Below, piece after piece: positions 12,843 to 26,805 of a stretch of 64,000 bases of DNA. The position numbers and the translations under genes are program-made. Location: the NCBI RefSeq assembly GCF_000972845.2, contig NC_040019.1:10865001-10929000 (forward strand), in the 5' to 3' direction. The notes under the pieces are model-generated. The model did no database searches and had not been told where the DNA came from. It worked only from the letters and a program-made list of their open reading frames with translations. How positions within the stretch are numbered: the first letter of the stretch is position 1; each line of letters begins with the position of its first letter. The stretch comes from Larimichthys crocea (taxonomy: Eukaryota; Chordata; Actinopteri; Sciaenidae).

Positions 12843-14221
12843 CTGATAGTACTATGTCATCCCAAAATGCTGCTGTGAAAAAGGTCTAACGTAAGACAAC
12901 CAATATACGAAGTGACCGTGTAGGAGTGTCGCAGACAGCACAATCTAATTAGCTTGGAACTGCTTTAGGAAACATATTGACTATCTTCCCTTTTTGTCAA
13001 ACAATTTGTTCTGTAAAACCTCACCTTAATCACTGATATGATGAATATCTCCACTAAAATCAGCTTCATTGACAAACCCTTTAGCCCATGATTGATTTTT
13101 TAAAACCAATTTGTGCATTATTGATACAGTCATGTTGTGCTAGTTATGGTGAGACATTATTGAACTTGATTGCACATCATCAATTTGTGCCTCTCCCAGA
13201 CCCATCGATTCAGTTATTGATAGGTCACTATAGAACACGACCATTGTGGCTAACATCTCCTCTGGCATGTGTTTTGTCTTCTTATAATGGATGATGCTAT
13301 TGATCTAAATTATTAATAAAGCACACGCCTTACACATGGGCAATTTAAAGCAAAGATCGAGGGATGCGGTGAGATCGGGGGGGAGCGATGGCAGAGGAGG
13401 CATAAAGGTGAGGAATGACCAGAGGGAGTGCAGGGTGAAGAAATGGAAAACGGGGGAATAGCAGACAGGTCAGACACATGAATTATTTCACTCCTGATCT
13501 CCATGAGTCAGAGAAGGAGAGATGGGCCAGAAAGTTAGATCTGTTAACTTTCATCCAAGTGATACCTGAATCCACCTTTTCCTCTGCGTGTATTTACAGC
13601 GCAGCCTAACGTGTGTAGGGAGTGACTGCCTGGCTAGTAATTAAACTCCAGTTTGTCTTAACACTCACCTCAGAGCCAAAGGAAACACCAAAGTGTTAGA
13701 ATTAACACACAGGTGTAAAAACCTGTTCGGCCCTCTCAACCACAGACTTGGCTGATATATCCATGTCAACACACATATCTTAAACTCCAGGCTAACTAAC
13801 AGAGGCTGAGGTGTATTTTTTATATGAGTATGCATTTAGAAACCTTTTAAAGTAAGCTGACTGAGAGGTGACCTTAAATCAAAAGGCAAACATTCAAATA
13901 CCAGATGCAGGAGCAGGTAAATCAAGTGCTACTATTTTCTTTTCTTTGTAAAAATACTGGTGGTTTTAGCTCATTAACTTAAAAAAATGTGTTTACCTTA
14001 CATTGCTGCCAACCATTTTCAAAGGCATCTCGAGTTTTTAAGGCTGGTTTTCTACATTTTAGGCAGCCCCTTGTTTGTATTCCTGCACACTGAAAATTGA
14101 CTTGATATTTTATGTTTTGTTGATTTGTCATCCATCTCCATAGCCAACTTTGCAAAGGCTCTTCAGAAACCTTTAGGCAATGTCACAGATATACAGTTTA
14201 TTTACACTGTAAACTAAAATA

Positions 14222-14340
14222 AACTAAATATTTTGACTGTTGGTCTGACAAAGGAAGACATCTGAAGACATCTTGCACAACTGTGATGGAATTCTCACAG
14301 CTTTATAAACCAAATAATGAATCAATGAATTGAGAAACCA
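14222..14340 (-). repeat. Relic of AT-rich MITE-like family (copy 4)
   Basis: GACTGTTGGTCTGACAAAGG followed by AAGACATC and TGTGATGGAATTCTCACAG and then ATAAACCAAATAATGAATC correspond to the family in reverse orientation. Confidence 0.6.
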
Positions 14341-15903
14341 CTCAGCGGTCCTCAAGCAGGACACAAATGCCAGCAAGTTGATTTTTATTGTGCACTGAGC
14401 ACATTTATCTTTCTTAGAATTTATCATTTATCTTTACTGTAAGTCTTTTCAATTAAAAATTGAGTTGGAGGTTTTTAACATGGCACAAAAGTTTGTTCAG
14501 TAGGAATTCTTTAACATTATGAAACTGACAAAGTTTGACATGGAACATTTTTGAAGTTCAACTTTCCTTTTAGATTAGTTAAGACTTGTAAACTTTTTGT
14601 ATCTGCTTGTATCAAATAAACACAAATGTGATCACAGAGTGCAAAGATAGCAGCAATCAGATGAGAATTGGGGAGAAACAAAGTCAGACTAATGGCGGGG
14701 GATCTGTTTACAACGTTGTTGATGAGCTTAGAGATGCTGCTTTTTGGAGGTTAGGTTTCAGCTAGTTATGAGGTTAAAAGGAGACCAGATGAGGGAGGAG
14801 GTGGCGAGAGGAGGGAAGATTGAATTTATGAGAAGTTAAGTGTGCAACGTTAGATTTAGATAAGGGAGATTTTTTTCCCCCTTAATGACAGAGACAGACA
14901 TGATGGAGAAAGTGGAGACAACTGGAGACGTCCTCAGTCAGTTAGTTGATATACACCTCAGCCGCACCTGAGACACCTCTTCACGCCTTTTTTTTCCCCA
15001 CAAACACGCTCTGTCTATCACCCTCGTAAACACGCACACAGCAGTGAAACCCAAAACAATAGTGCTACATGTACGAGAAGTCGGGGATGGCTCTCTTTGA
15101 CGCTTACAAGTGCATGTGTGTGTGTGTGTTTCTGGCTGTCTCTCTGCATTATCACCCCTCTACTACACCGTGGGCTTCCTGTTGACGAGCAAAGAAAGGC
15201 ATAAAATTACTGTGAAGCAGAATGTGAGAGACACGCTGGATGAGCTGTTAACTTCTTCAACCCACCCCCATCCGGCTCACACATGCACACACTCTTGCTC
15301 TTTGTCCCAGCTCTCTCTCTCTCCCATCTTCTTCTCTATTTCAACCACCACCCCCCCATCACTCACCCCTCGCTCTCTCTCGTCCCCTCTATTCAGCCTC
15401 TTTCCTCTCAGTCACTGCCTTTGACCTCGGCACCAGTATAAAAGCTAACCTTACACGTCAGAGGAAGGTCATTTGCACACAGAGAGGTCAAGGAGAGGTT
15501 GCGTTCGTGCCCTGGGGCGCTGCTTCTGCCTCAGAGGACTGTAGGCAGTGTGACAAGGACAAGGCGGGGGGGGTTCCCACTTGAACTGAGGAGCTGTATG
15601 CTTTCAAAGCGTGTTTTGTATTTATATTGACTCTATGCCAAATATGGATGTACCGTAAGATATTTCAGGTATTTAAAGCAAGAATGGCAGAAAATAAAGC
15701 TTCAGGTTTACAGTTTATTTGGATTTACAAAATCTAGACCCAAAAGTGAACGGTACTTTTTGCACACAGGGAGAGGATATTTCTTACAAGAGCTACATAT
15801 CTACAGTCGTCATGAATGTTTTATATTTAGCATAGAAAAATCATTCTTGTTTTTCTCCATCCTATATATTTTCTCATTCTCCTTTTCCTTCCTCCTGTCC
15901 CTG

Positions 15904-15908
15904 GTGTG

Positions 15909-15942
<34 letters not shown>

Positions 15943-15957
15943 CATGTGTGTGCGTGC
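15904..15957. repeat. Microsatellite (TG)n, interrupted
   Basis: 54 nt of TG with single CG and CA interruptions. Confidence 0.95.
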
Positions 15958-16050
15958 GTCCACTGATTGTCTGCCTCCTACAAACTGATCCGTCTTCCTC
16001 AGAGCAGGGTGACAGGTCCCTCTGTGTCTCACAATAGACAGACAACCCCC

Positions 16051-16118
16051 TCACGCACATGCACACACATACACACATACACACACACACACACACATGC
16101 ACATGCATACACAAACAC
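16051..16118. repeat. Microsatellite (CA)n, interrupted
   Basis: CA array with AT and TG interruptions, about 100 bp from the TG array at 15904. The two are complementary and could pair as a cruciform. A further CA array is at 16283-16313. Confidence 0.93.
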
Positions 16119-18557
16119 AGAGTCACACTTACCATACAGCCAGATGGGCTTGTGTCCCCCATCGCCAGACAAATTAAGTTTGGGCCCCCAGATTAATATT
16201 CAGGCAAAGCACTGGCTCTATATAATTGAATCATGGTGCCATGAGTGTACAACAGGGGCTACTTTAGATGCAGCCACCATGTGCACACACACACACACAC
16301 AGACAGACACACACTAACATCAACACTTGGCTGCCAGCTGCGCTCGGTATCCTGTCTGCTAGAGGGGGGCAGGTCATGAATACAGAATCACACTTCTGTG
16401 AGCACCACACGTTGTTTTATGGTGGATTTTACCTGAAGTCTCTATATTTAACATTCTGACAAAAAAAAAAAAAGAGTATAAACATATGCGTCATTTCTTA
16501 ACCATTTCCTGTGCCAGCCAAAAAAAAAAAAATCTAACCCAAAAGCAGTTGGTGCTGCTTATTAGAGCTAAAACAGAAATGCCACAGATTTTTTTTGGTA
16601 TAGAAAACAGTGTCACTATATAGTTTATTTTTCAACTGTGAAATGTTCTTTTCAGCACATATTGTGAGACACAATTCTTGATGAGTTTCCTCAAAAATAA
16701 GGCCTTAAAAGTCTAAGTTTAATTTACAAAAATCATATTTTCACCCATCAATGTTAATTGATGACTAATGTTAATTATGGAGATGGATTGTTGTGACAGT
16801 AGATTGTGACCGTAGAAGGCTGTTCAATCCTCTCTACGGCCTTTCAGACTGCGCCATCACCACCAGACCTGCAGCAAACACTGTCATGACTGTTGGCTAC
16901 AGTAGCTAATGAACTTAAAAAGAATTAATCATTTTTAATTGGTTAATCCATCCATCCATTTGATGCCACTCACCCATTTCGACGTAGCACTAATCTAATT
17001 TATTATATCATGAGGAATCATTGTTATAACCCGCTGTGAAATAATGAAAAATGTTATAATAAATAATTCTCTCCTGGTTTTCCCGTCAGACTTTGATACT
17101 TTAGATGGTACAATCATGATACGGGCATTAAAACTGCATTTTATGCGAAATTAAAAAGGTCTTTAAAAATTTAGATTTAACTTTGTGAACCCTGCAGAAA
17201 TACTGGTTTATGGTTTTAAAAAAAAAAGACCAGCTGATATTTTTTAACTCTCAAATATCAATATCAGCAGCAGACACCAGCATTATTTTATATTCAATAA
17301 TCTTGGCAGTGTTGTTTGTGAACAGGCTCCACTGTGTCCTCCCAGACGGCCTGGAGGGAGGTTTGAGAGCAGACTCAAGCCTCAGAAACACACAGAAGAT
17401 GCCTTTTTTCTGTGGTGCGTGGTTACAATCTTATTTCTTGCCATGTTGTGGTTCAAAATATTCAGTTAGCTCATGCCACGATTGCTGCTGTTCATCTTTA
17501 TTAGACAAGGAAGCAGCTGGCTAGGGGAACTCAAATTATAAGACTTGCAAGTTCACTTAATGTCCCCGCATTAATAATGCAACCGTGCTACCTTGCGTCA
17601 AAAAAAAAAATCCGAACTAAAATATTCCCTTGTATCTGTGATGCTGTGCACATACAGTATGCTGCATGTGGTAAGAATATGCTATACAGAAAAGAAATAA
17701 AATATTTAAGCCTCTTTTGATACACATTTCTTTTTGATTGAGGGTGCTTTTTGAGTGAAAGTTTTATGTTGGTTTTTGTCTAACATCCTTTAGCAAAAAT
17801 GAGAAATGTTCTTAGAGCTGTAAACATCATTTGAAGATAAAAAATAAATTAATCTTTACTTCCGGGATTTTATATGAAGGAGTACAGTTTTTATTTTTAA
17901 AAAGCAAAACCCAAATTTTCTACATTTGACGCTTACAGATCTTTAAGAGAATAATCTCTCCCAACACTCAATGTGCCATTTTTGTACCAGAGTCATGTCC
18001 CATTAAAGCCAAGGCTCGAGAAGTTATTCACATACTTAATAGCTAGAAAGATCATCCTGCTTTGCTGAAAACAGTCTCCAACTTGCTTCACAAGATGGAT
18101 AAGAGACACAATGTATTTCCTAAAGTTAAAAATAATTAAATTCACACTTAGAGGGACCACACAATGATTCATAAAGACCTGGACCCCTTTTATACAATAC
18201 TACGAGGGCACAGACAGACCAAGGGGATAATGATGGTCTCATGATGGTTCAAACTTGATATTGCCGTTGTCATCCGTGTGATAAACATGTTGAGAAACAC
18301 CCTTAAGATGGACAGCTGACGAGCTGGAGGGTGGGTTTGTGTGAGGGAAAGGAAATAACATAATGTCTATATTGGACAGCAAACAGTAGCATAGAGGTCA
18401 TTTCTATACAATTACTGTTTATCTGAATTCAAACACATTCACGTGTTTTTATTTCCAGAAACGTTTCATCTGGAGACACCAAATATTGTTCCTAATAATA
18501 GAACAGAGTGCTAGTCGGCTCAGCTAGCTGCGAGACTGCTCACTCATCTTTTATACT

Positions 18558-18591
<34 letters not shown>

Positions 18592-18600
18592 TATACATGC
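18558..18600. repeat. Microsatellite (CA)n/(TA)
   Basis: CA array followed by TATACACATATACA. A CTC-rich trinucleotide tract lies downstream at 18768-18800. Confidence 0.95.
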
Positions 18601-19917
18601 ACACACTCACACCTCCACAGTCTCCTCTGCTTCCTGTTCTCTCACAGGCTGTCGCCCTCACAAGTTGTGGTGCAGAGAGAGGAGGTGACATGGACACACC
18701 CGCGCACACACACCACTTCATTTCTCACCAGGCTTTTTCTGGCTTTTTCTGTCGCTCCCACACCTCCTCCTCCTCGTCCTCCTCCTCCTCCTTCTCCTCC
18801 TCTCTTGTCTCTCACACTCGGTCACACTCAGGGTTCAGTTGCGGGTTAGCTGGCAGTCAGCACATATTGAGTTTCTAGTTCTACTATTCGGCTGATTTCT
18901 ACATTTGTTTTCCGACGGTATCTCGTTAGGGCTCACTTCATTTCCTAAGAGGCAAAAACTGTATTGTTGTTCATTGTACAAATAAGACCAATGCAATAAA
19001 TTCCAATTATTGTCTCTTTCATAATTAAAAACAGATCGAGTGAAAAGACATTGCATCAGCGAAGCCTGCACCTTTGCTAATGTCATGACTCCTCTTTTGC
19101 CAAAATGAGCAGGGAGGACATTCGAGACGAGCGAAGGTACCAATCAGTGTCATTTTGGCTTAAACACAGCCTTCGCTCCTCCAAGCATTTAAACCCAGTC
19201 TCAGCACAGACAGTAAGACATGCTAACCAATCTGTGAAAACAGCTTTACTTTGCAAAGATGCTCCCACATACAGCTCTCCAAAAAATCACATCAATGCCT
19301 CCCTTTGTCAGTTTGATATGAATTCTTCACCAGCTAGACACGACTACATACACGTCAGTGCGTGATTAAGGCCATAATACCAGTGAGGCTGAGTCTGTTC
19401 TGTAGTAGAGGGGTATCTGCCACCCACAGCTGTTTGTATGCTGTGTGAGACCCATCACTTTCAGTTGATTAAATCCCCAACAGTCATCTTATCTGAAGGC
19501 AGCAGGACAGGTAAGTGTGCTCCACTGGCATCAGTTAATTTGAGGGATGCGCGGCACATTTTCAAAGAGCTGCCCCAGTTACATACACCACTTCCTGTGT
19601 GGGTGCCTTGGTTACATCTTGCGCAATCAGAACCAGACTTCGCTGCTTTTGTCTACACTGAACTGGTTGTCTTGGTTCTCCACAGCTTATAGTTTATAGG
19701 AGATTTCATGGGTACGCAAACATGAAATATGATATTCTGTTGACACGCAAATTCACATGGATGCCAAATGGAGTCTTGTGATCTTGAGTACTTAAACTTG
19801 CCATGACTGATTTTTTGGTGGGTGGAGTGGAAACATGTTATGTATCATCACCTTTTAAGTTAATATAGCAGACAGAGAAACATTCATGTTTGTGGTCACC
19901 AGAAGAAAGTCTTAGTA

Positions 19918-20745
19918 AGGGCGCTTTCACACCAGGATAGTCCGGGTGACCCGGTTCAACTGAGTGGTATTCCCAGAAAAGATCGAAATGACCAGGAATT
20001 TAAAAAACATGAGGCAGAGAAAAATCCGGCTCATCGATTGGCCAGGACCGAAAACGGAAATCCATCCCCTTCAGCCGGCTTGTTTACAACAAAAACACCA
20101 AATTCATGCAGCCTTGGGGTTTCTGTCTTTACTTTAGTGTTCAAACCAAATTGTTTCTTTCACAAGAAGCTGCCCAGTATGAGCAGCAGGCGAGGCAGCG
20201 AGCTATCCAGCATGTTGCTCTGTACATGAGACGAACGCATGCAGTACAGAAAAAGATGGCGGAGAGCAAGAGACTACGATGTGCTGCTGTGGTTACACAG
20301 ACGCCTCTCTTTGGTTCAATGGATAGTCTGTTTGCATTTCCCAACATAAGCGAACCGAGAACTGAGAAGTTTTCAGACGGACCAGAATTCGCTTGTTTGT
20401 TCCGCACCAGAGGTCGGATGAACTTTCACACCTGCCCAAATGAAGCTCCCAAATACTCACTCTCTTCTACCTCTGTTTTAGTCTCTACCAAATACTGAGG
20501 TAACTATCTGGTTCTTCAGCTTCTTAATTCTCTGCTATATTCACCAGCTACTTGTCAAAGCAGGTACGGTGAGTCTTTAGAGCTTCTTCACTGAAAACAG
20601 CCTGCTAAGGCTGAAAGCGACACTATTAGAGTGGCGAGAGTGAACCAAAACAGTGAAGTTGAGGGCCGGACAGCTAAACTATAAGCTGAAACTCACTATA
20701 AAGAGCTGTAAAGCCAAAGGGAGGCATGTGTGATAATTCTCTGTA
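19918..20745. mobile_element. Relic of DNA-transposon-like repeat(s), composite
   Basis: The left edge GGGCGCTTTCACACCAGG and the internal GAACTTTCACACCTGCCC, flanked by GACGGACCAGAATTCGCTTG, are typical of a fish element family with 'TTTCACACC' ends. A second segment (about 20540-20740) with TTCTTCACTGAAAACAGCC and AGTGAACCAAAACAGTGAAG looks like another dispersed element joined to it. A 130-codon open frame at 20106-20498 has a Gln/Arg/Ala-rich stretch (EAAQYEQQARQRAIQHV) but no transposase motif. Boundaries are approximate. Confidence 0.45.
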
Positions 20746-20998
20746 GGTTCATCACTAAAAAAAACGACCAGCTATTGCAGATTTAATTTCATATTGGTTA
20801 CAACAGATTCCAATAACGACAAGTTTTACGATATTTTTCCATGACTACTTCCGCGTCACAGCACCATAGGAATCTTTTGTATCTAAGATTAAGTATTTAT
20901 AATGGCTGCAGTGACGGTTGGTAAGGTGCGTCCAACCTGCAACACAAACACACATACAAACACAGACCAAGCTAATTGCTCCATTCCCATCATAGATG

Positions 20999-21045
20999 CC
21001 ACACACACACACACACACACACATACACACACATCCATACACACA
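20999..21045. repeat. Microsatellite (CA)n
   Basis: CA array with TA and TC interruptions. Confidence 0.93.
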
Positions 21046-23707
21046 AACCTTTGATCACAACAACAGATCCGCTGACATGTTTCATAATGCCGCACCTTTA
21101 TTAACCCACACCACAACATAACTAACAAGAGAAGAGAAACAAGAGGCCTTTGAACAGCAGCGCCCCAGACTCAACCGCTCCCCACGGCACAGAGATTTGC
21201 CACTGTAATCTACTGTACTCTCCCCTGGCCAGATGAGGGTATTAGCAGCATGAATAATTAGGCCAGATGTCCTGTTCTGGGCCAGAAATGCCCAGCTACT
21301 TCCCCAAGAGTTTAATGCAGACACACAGTGGGAGCACAGGACGGTCAAAGGCAAAGTGAAGAGAGAGGTGCAGAGGCGACGTTGTCGTGGCCACACGGAC
21401 CACAAATGGTTGAACATCATCAAAGAAGGAGACGTAAAGAAAAAAGACCTAGATATCACTGCCAGCCCCTGAAGTCATGTTTTTCAATGTCTGAACCACT
21501 TAGCGAATGAGAGAGAGACGGACGCAGACAGAGGGAGAGAGAGTGATGCACACCACATCTTTCCAACACTAATGCAGCAGGGACAGTGGCAGTTCTGTTG
21601 AAAAGCACATGAAGCCCCAAGGCAGCTTTCTGGTCTTTTGTAATCTTCTTCAAATCTCATCCCTAATGCTCACTCACACCCAAACACCCATCTGAAATGT
21701 TCCAAAAAAAGGCAGACCAGCCGCCTGGATGACTGGATGGCGGGCTGGATGACTGACTGGCAAGCTAATTGACTGGGTGAGTGAAATCAATGTTGTGAAC
21801 TGGATGTGCTTTTTCGGCTCCGTTAACAGTACACTGGTTCAGTGAGAGTTCAGCATGCCACAGTAAATGGTAGGGGATTTGTGTGCGGCTCAGCTGGTAG
21901 GACACAGAAACGACGCTGTTACCATGAATTCACGAGAGAGCTCACTTCACTGACACGTGTTACCAAAAGGTGAAGGAGAAGTCTAACATGTAGTTCTGCA
22001 TGGAGGAGATGATTCTAACTGATTTGAAAATGAACAAATATTTCTATGTAGTTTTCTGCTAAATGGTTAGAAATGATAAGAAATGGCCTCTAAAGCTCAA
22101 GAATGAACATGTTATATCCATTTTGTTTAATCCACTCAAAAAACTGGAGTGTAACGCGACAATTCACAGTGATTCCTGAAGCCACACTAGCACTTTAAGT
22201 ACCTTTAAGTAAGTACAATCTCCGGCTGGTTCAAGCTGTTTTGATCAAATTTAGTACAAAACTAGACCAGTAGAAGAAGGTTGATAGATCAGTAAATGTG
22301 TACCCTGCAACAGTGTGGCCTATCATGACTGTTTCAGTGGAAAGCTGACGAAGAAGTTAAGATTCAAACCAATTCAAAAGTCTGTAAATGATTTAATTTG
22401 AGTTCAACTTGAGGATTCAGTGGTAAAATAAATAAATAAATAAATCATGTAAGTCAATCCATTCATTCATTCATCCATGCATAGAAACACCTATAAAAGC
22501 AGGCTCCAAACACACAAAAGGAAAACCCCAGCCCAGATCGACATTCACACAGTTCAAAAGCTAAAGCAGCAGGAGAGCCAGCTGACCACATTCAGTGTCT
22601 CTTTATGTAAGGAGGCTGCTTTAATGAAGCCTTCTGTTTTTCATTCACCTCCATGCCGATTGAAGAGTTTTATAGCAGCAACAAGGCCACTAGTCTTTGT
22701 ACAGTTCATACAGTAGTATACACCTGACTCAAACACACGGCCTTGCTGCGTTTGGCCTCATCTCCCCCTTACGTTTCAGGGCTGCAGTGGGATGTTATTT
22801 CCCCTTATATACAACCCACAAGTGCACACAATGATGACCGCAATAGTCAGGGCTGTGAAGTCAGGGCTGTTAAACGTGCTCAGTCAGAAAAACAGCTTCT
22901 GATTGGTCGTCTGTCCCAACCCAAGGTATCGACAGCGGACAAGAACTGTTTTAAACATGGAAAAATGGATAAATAATCACAGAAGCTGTTCAGTGTTGGA
23001 TTTATCATTGATTTAAGACTAAGCTTGCTCGTTGGTACGGCAGAGTGTGCAAACCAGGTGTGCGGTTGAGCGAGCGGCAGAAGGTGACGGGGAATGCGAG
23101 CGGAGGGGAGTAAAAGGTTAGCAGTGAAGTTGTCAATTTTGCAATAAATATACATTTTTCACCACGGTAAGAAAAAATCCATACCTCCTCAAACCTTGTT
23201 TGCACACACACATCTACACAATAACACACACATATCAGCGTTCAGGTTTCCGCTCTTACATCCAGTGGACCTCTAAGATAGGTGCGTTGTCGTTGAAATC
23301 AGTGCCCGGGAAAATTGGATCCCTTCCACTGTTTAAATTCCACGGACTTTGAGGCATGCAGTTGCTTAGCAACAGCAGAGCTGTATCCCCCTGTCTGATA
23401 TCCATTTTGGTTTAATTTCTGCATATTCCAGCTTTGACTTAGACCCAAGTTAAGGATCTTAAATAATTCAAGTTCATGTAAATACATGTTACAAGCATTA
23501 GACGATATTTCAGAAATAAAAAAGATTTTCAGATATAAAACAATTTTCTAGTCGTGTTTTTATTCATACTACACTTAGGATGACTCCATCTCTACATGTT
23601 AGCAACATGTGTAAACACAACACATTACAAAGACTCATGCTTTATCGTAAGCTGACGAAAGTGTGTGCCTGCTCTGATGTCTGATAAAACAGCCTAAAGG
23701 AGAGTGA

Positions 23708-23711
<4 letters not shown>

Positions 23712-23759
<48 letters not shown>
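23712..23759. repeat. Microsatellite (TG)24
   Basis: Uninterrupted TG array of 48 nt preceded by GAGTGAGTGA. Confidence 0.97.
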
Positions 23760-23760
<1 letters not shown>

Positions 23761-23893
23761 TTTTGTGTCCACTGCTCCAATCACTATAATAACTTCTGCT
23801 GAACATCACAGTCCCCAAGGGTGTTGTGTTTGTGCACGAGAGACTGGTGTACATAGGAGGGGGCTGAGAACAACGGGACTGTCAGTGTGTGCG

Positions 23894-23918
23894 TTTTTTT
23901 TTTTTTTTTTTTTTTTTT
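23894..23918. repeat. Poly-T tract (25 nt)
   Basis: A single run of 25 T. It could be the A-tail of a minus-strand retrotransposed sequence, but no element body is recognisable next to it. Confidence 0.9.
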
Positions 23919-25236
23919 GTGGGTCCCTGCACATCCCCTTATCCATCCAACTGTTTTTTCTTCACTCCACATGGTCACAATCAAAGACGCTCTGTCTGGT
24001 GGGTTGCCAAATATTTGATAAGGCTTCACATCGCTCAGATAGACCCTGGACCCGTGGACAAATTCCTCAGCTAACAAATGGGGATTTCATTACATGAACA
24101 GGATTTGCTGTGTGTGCGTGTGTGTGTGCGTATGTGTATGTGTGTGTGTGCGTGCTTGGACTGATGGAGTGTATCCAGCCAAGAGCGTTCCAATAAAGCC
24201 AGTGTATTCCCATCAATAGTGCTCACTAATCTCACCATGTCTGCCTCTGCTGTTTAAGTTTTCATGCTCTGTGTGCGAGACGTCATTGGCTTCAGAGGTT
24301 TGTTAACAACCAGCTTCTTACTACACTCTGTGCTCTTACTATCTCATTGTTCTTGTCTCTGTTACAAATAGATTTCATCTACACGGGCCTTTCTGTTCTC
24401 TGTCTACATCTTCTCTTTCCCCCCTTTCTCTCTCTTATTATAGATAGTTGTAATTATGAAAGCCAGTCTCATGCTTATTTGGATTGCGTGTTTATTATGT
24501 GAGAAGTATATCCCAGAGCCAGTCTGTCTCTATGGCTATGGCTATTGACTGAGAGTGTCTGCCGTGGCTTTAGACTTGTGAGAACACATTCAGACTCACA
24601 CACAAACACTGGAGACGCTACGTGATGCCATTCATTGTGAAATGAACCTCAAAAACCATGCTGGAGACACCCACAGCTAATCAAAGACTCAAAAAAGTCA
24701 CCCAGCAGCACGATGTTGAGAAGTTGAGAACGGTTCAACTTTATGCAACCTGGGAAACAACCAATCGTACACATTTTGACTCCCTTGGGAAACAGAAGCC
24801 ATTTTTTTTCTTTTTTTTTCATAATCCAGTTGAGAAATGTACACAAGGAAACTAAATAGCAGAAAATCTGCTCATCGTGGTCGATGGCTCACTGATTCTC
24901 TTTAATGAGCCACCATCAACTTTAATAAGAACAAAACAAAGAATCTATGTCACATTTGCTACTCTGCGAGTCTGTATTGAGCTAAATGCCCCCAGGCCAC
25001 ATTTTGGCATTTGTTGTGGCTCAACAACTGACATCCATTGTCCATAGATTAATTCTGTACCTGATATTTTACGACCCGCTTAACTTAGAAACAACACAAG
25101 ATGAATAAATCAAACACTAGTAAACAAATACACCATGTGTCATTAGTCAGTTTTCACAATTTCACTGAATATAACCCAATAACAATCAATCTGGGCATCC
25201 CTGAATCTCACAATACGATATACTTTGACAATACGT

Positions 25237-25511
25237 AGATGTTAATGCTTAGTTTACCATGTTAACATGTTTGCTAACTAGAACTAAACACAAAGTACAG
25301 GTACCAAAGGGAAAGTGAAATGAACACATCGTCACATCAACACATCATCTGGAAACCATGAATGAGATGTTGATGTAAATTTAGTGCAACTGGTAGATGA
25401 TGACGATATATCCCAGAAAAAGAGAAAACTATGACCTGCTCGAGGTATTTTATCAAAAGTCTGGGGATTGGTAAAGACAGGAGGATTCATCCTCTGTGGG
25501 ACCATGAACGT
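25237..25511 (+). repeat. Relic of dispersed teleost repeat family B (copy 2)
   Basis: ATGTTAATGCTTAGTTTACC, GTTAACATGTTTGCTAACTAG, AACTAAACACAAAGTACAGG and later GGATTCATCCTCTGTGGGACC are recognisable blocks of family B, interrupted by unrelated sequence. Confidence 0.5.
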
Positions 25512-26164
25512 CTTTTTTTTGGTATTTTTGGTATTAGATTCCTAGATATTCTTTTTCACTTCAGAACCAAGCTGTCACTCTAACTCTTCAAACTTTTTAT
25601 TATTTTTTTTAAATATTTATCTATAGCCTAATCAGTGAATGCAAAAATAACACTGAACCAACAATGCCAATATGGTTAGCAAACAAGAAGTCCCAACAAA
25701 AATGAAAAACACAAACGTCGGGTGTTAGTTGAAACTGTGTCGTCAGTGTACTGCCACAGTTTATGCTACTGCATTGTCGTCATCCATCAACTCCTCCAGT
25801 GTTTTCCTCTCAGACTAAACAGGGAGCAACCTGCAACAAGGTCAATAACCCAGTGTCGCATATTTCTTACAACAAAGAACTGCCATCAGTCATTACAGGT
25901 CACACAAAACCTCCAGAGATAATTCCAATCTCTGAACATAGATTATGTGACGTAGACTTAAATGTTCTTAATATTATGTCACATGGTGACATTGTCATCG
26001 CATCCATTGGGCTCGTCTTTTTCACCTATTTGTCAAGTGAGAAATGAAGGTATTGATTTGCTTGAAATACTCTGACAGGGGCCCTGCCTGTTTGTCGTCT
26101 TACTGGGAGTTAGAGGAGAGGATCAATATCAATTTCATCTCTGTGCATTCAGTTCAGAAATAGG

Positions 26165-26215
26165 TCTGAGACATGTTTAGCCTAGCTTAGCTCAAAGAGT
26201 GGAAGCAGTCATAGG
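26165..26215. repeat. Short dispersed repeat relic
   Basis: ACATGTTTAGCCTAGCTTAG and CTCAAAGAGTGGAAGCAG resemble a common short fish repeat segment. The fragment is too short to classify. Confidence 0.3.
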
Positions 26216-26770
26216 TTCCTTCCAACATCTCCAAAGCTCGGTTTTCATCTCTCTGGATTTTTCTACATGACACAAGGGATTGAAAATCAAATACAGGAAG
26301 TTATTTGATTGAATTTTGATATGAAAACTATTCCTAAATGGAGCTTTATGATAGGAAGTTTATATAAAACATCTCTAGCCAGTCCAATTTTTGATTCCTC
26401 TCTACATCCTTCCTCTCGGATAGACATAATTCAGTACTTCAGTTGCTGTAACCAATCGACACCATTCGATAGTGTTAAGGTTTTGCTTTTTACAGCAGAC
26501 TTATGTATTTATTACTTATTTGGCGTTCAAATAAAAATGTCTACTTTCCTGTAATGTGAGAGCTTGCGGTGAGTAGCAGTGGCAGAAAGCTGGAATGAAA
26601 AACATTTTCTCAGGCTCTTTGCAGAGGGAGACCTACACATCATCACGCATATAAAGCTTGTCAGCACACTTCTCTCTCCGCCTGTGATTGTTCTCAATAA
26701 CCCCTGTTGCCCAGATGAATGATGGCAGGTACTGGATGAAAGCCAGCATCTGCTTCGCTTCAGCTAAAAG

Positions 26771-26805
<35 letters not shown>
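26771..26805. repeat. Microsatellite (CT)n
   Basis: 35 nt CT tract with one CC interruption. Confidence 0.95.

Larger units (their letters stand above)
12843..19917. other. Intergenic sequence, no gene seen
   Basis: Contains the AT-rich relic at 14222-14340, CA/TG arrays near 15904-16313 and 18558-18600, and a CTC-rich tract at 18768-18800. Frames at 15110-15424 and 18508-18878 are translations of simple repeats. Confidence 0.55.

Noticed and set aside
20136..20300. Functional gene from the Gln/Arg-rich frame
   Set aside because: It lies inside a repeat relic with element-like ends and has no intact domain, so it is kept only as a possible decayed element fragment.
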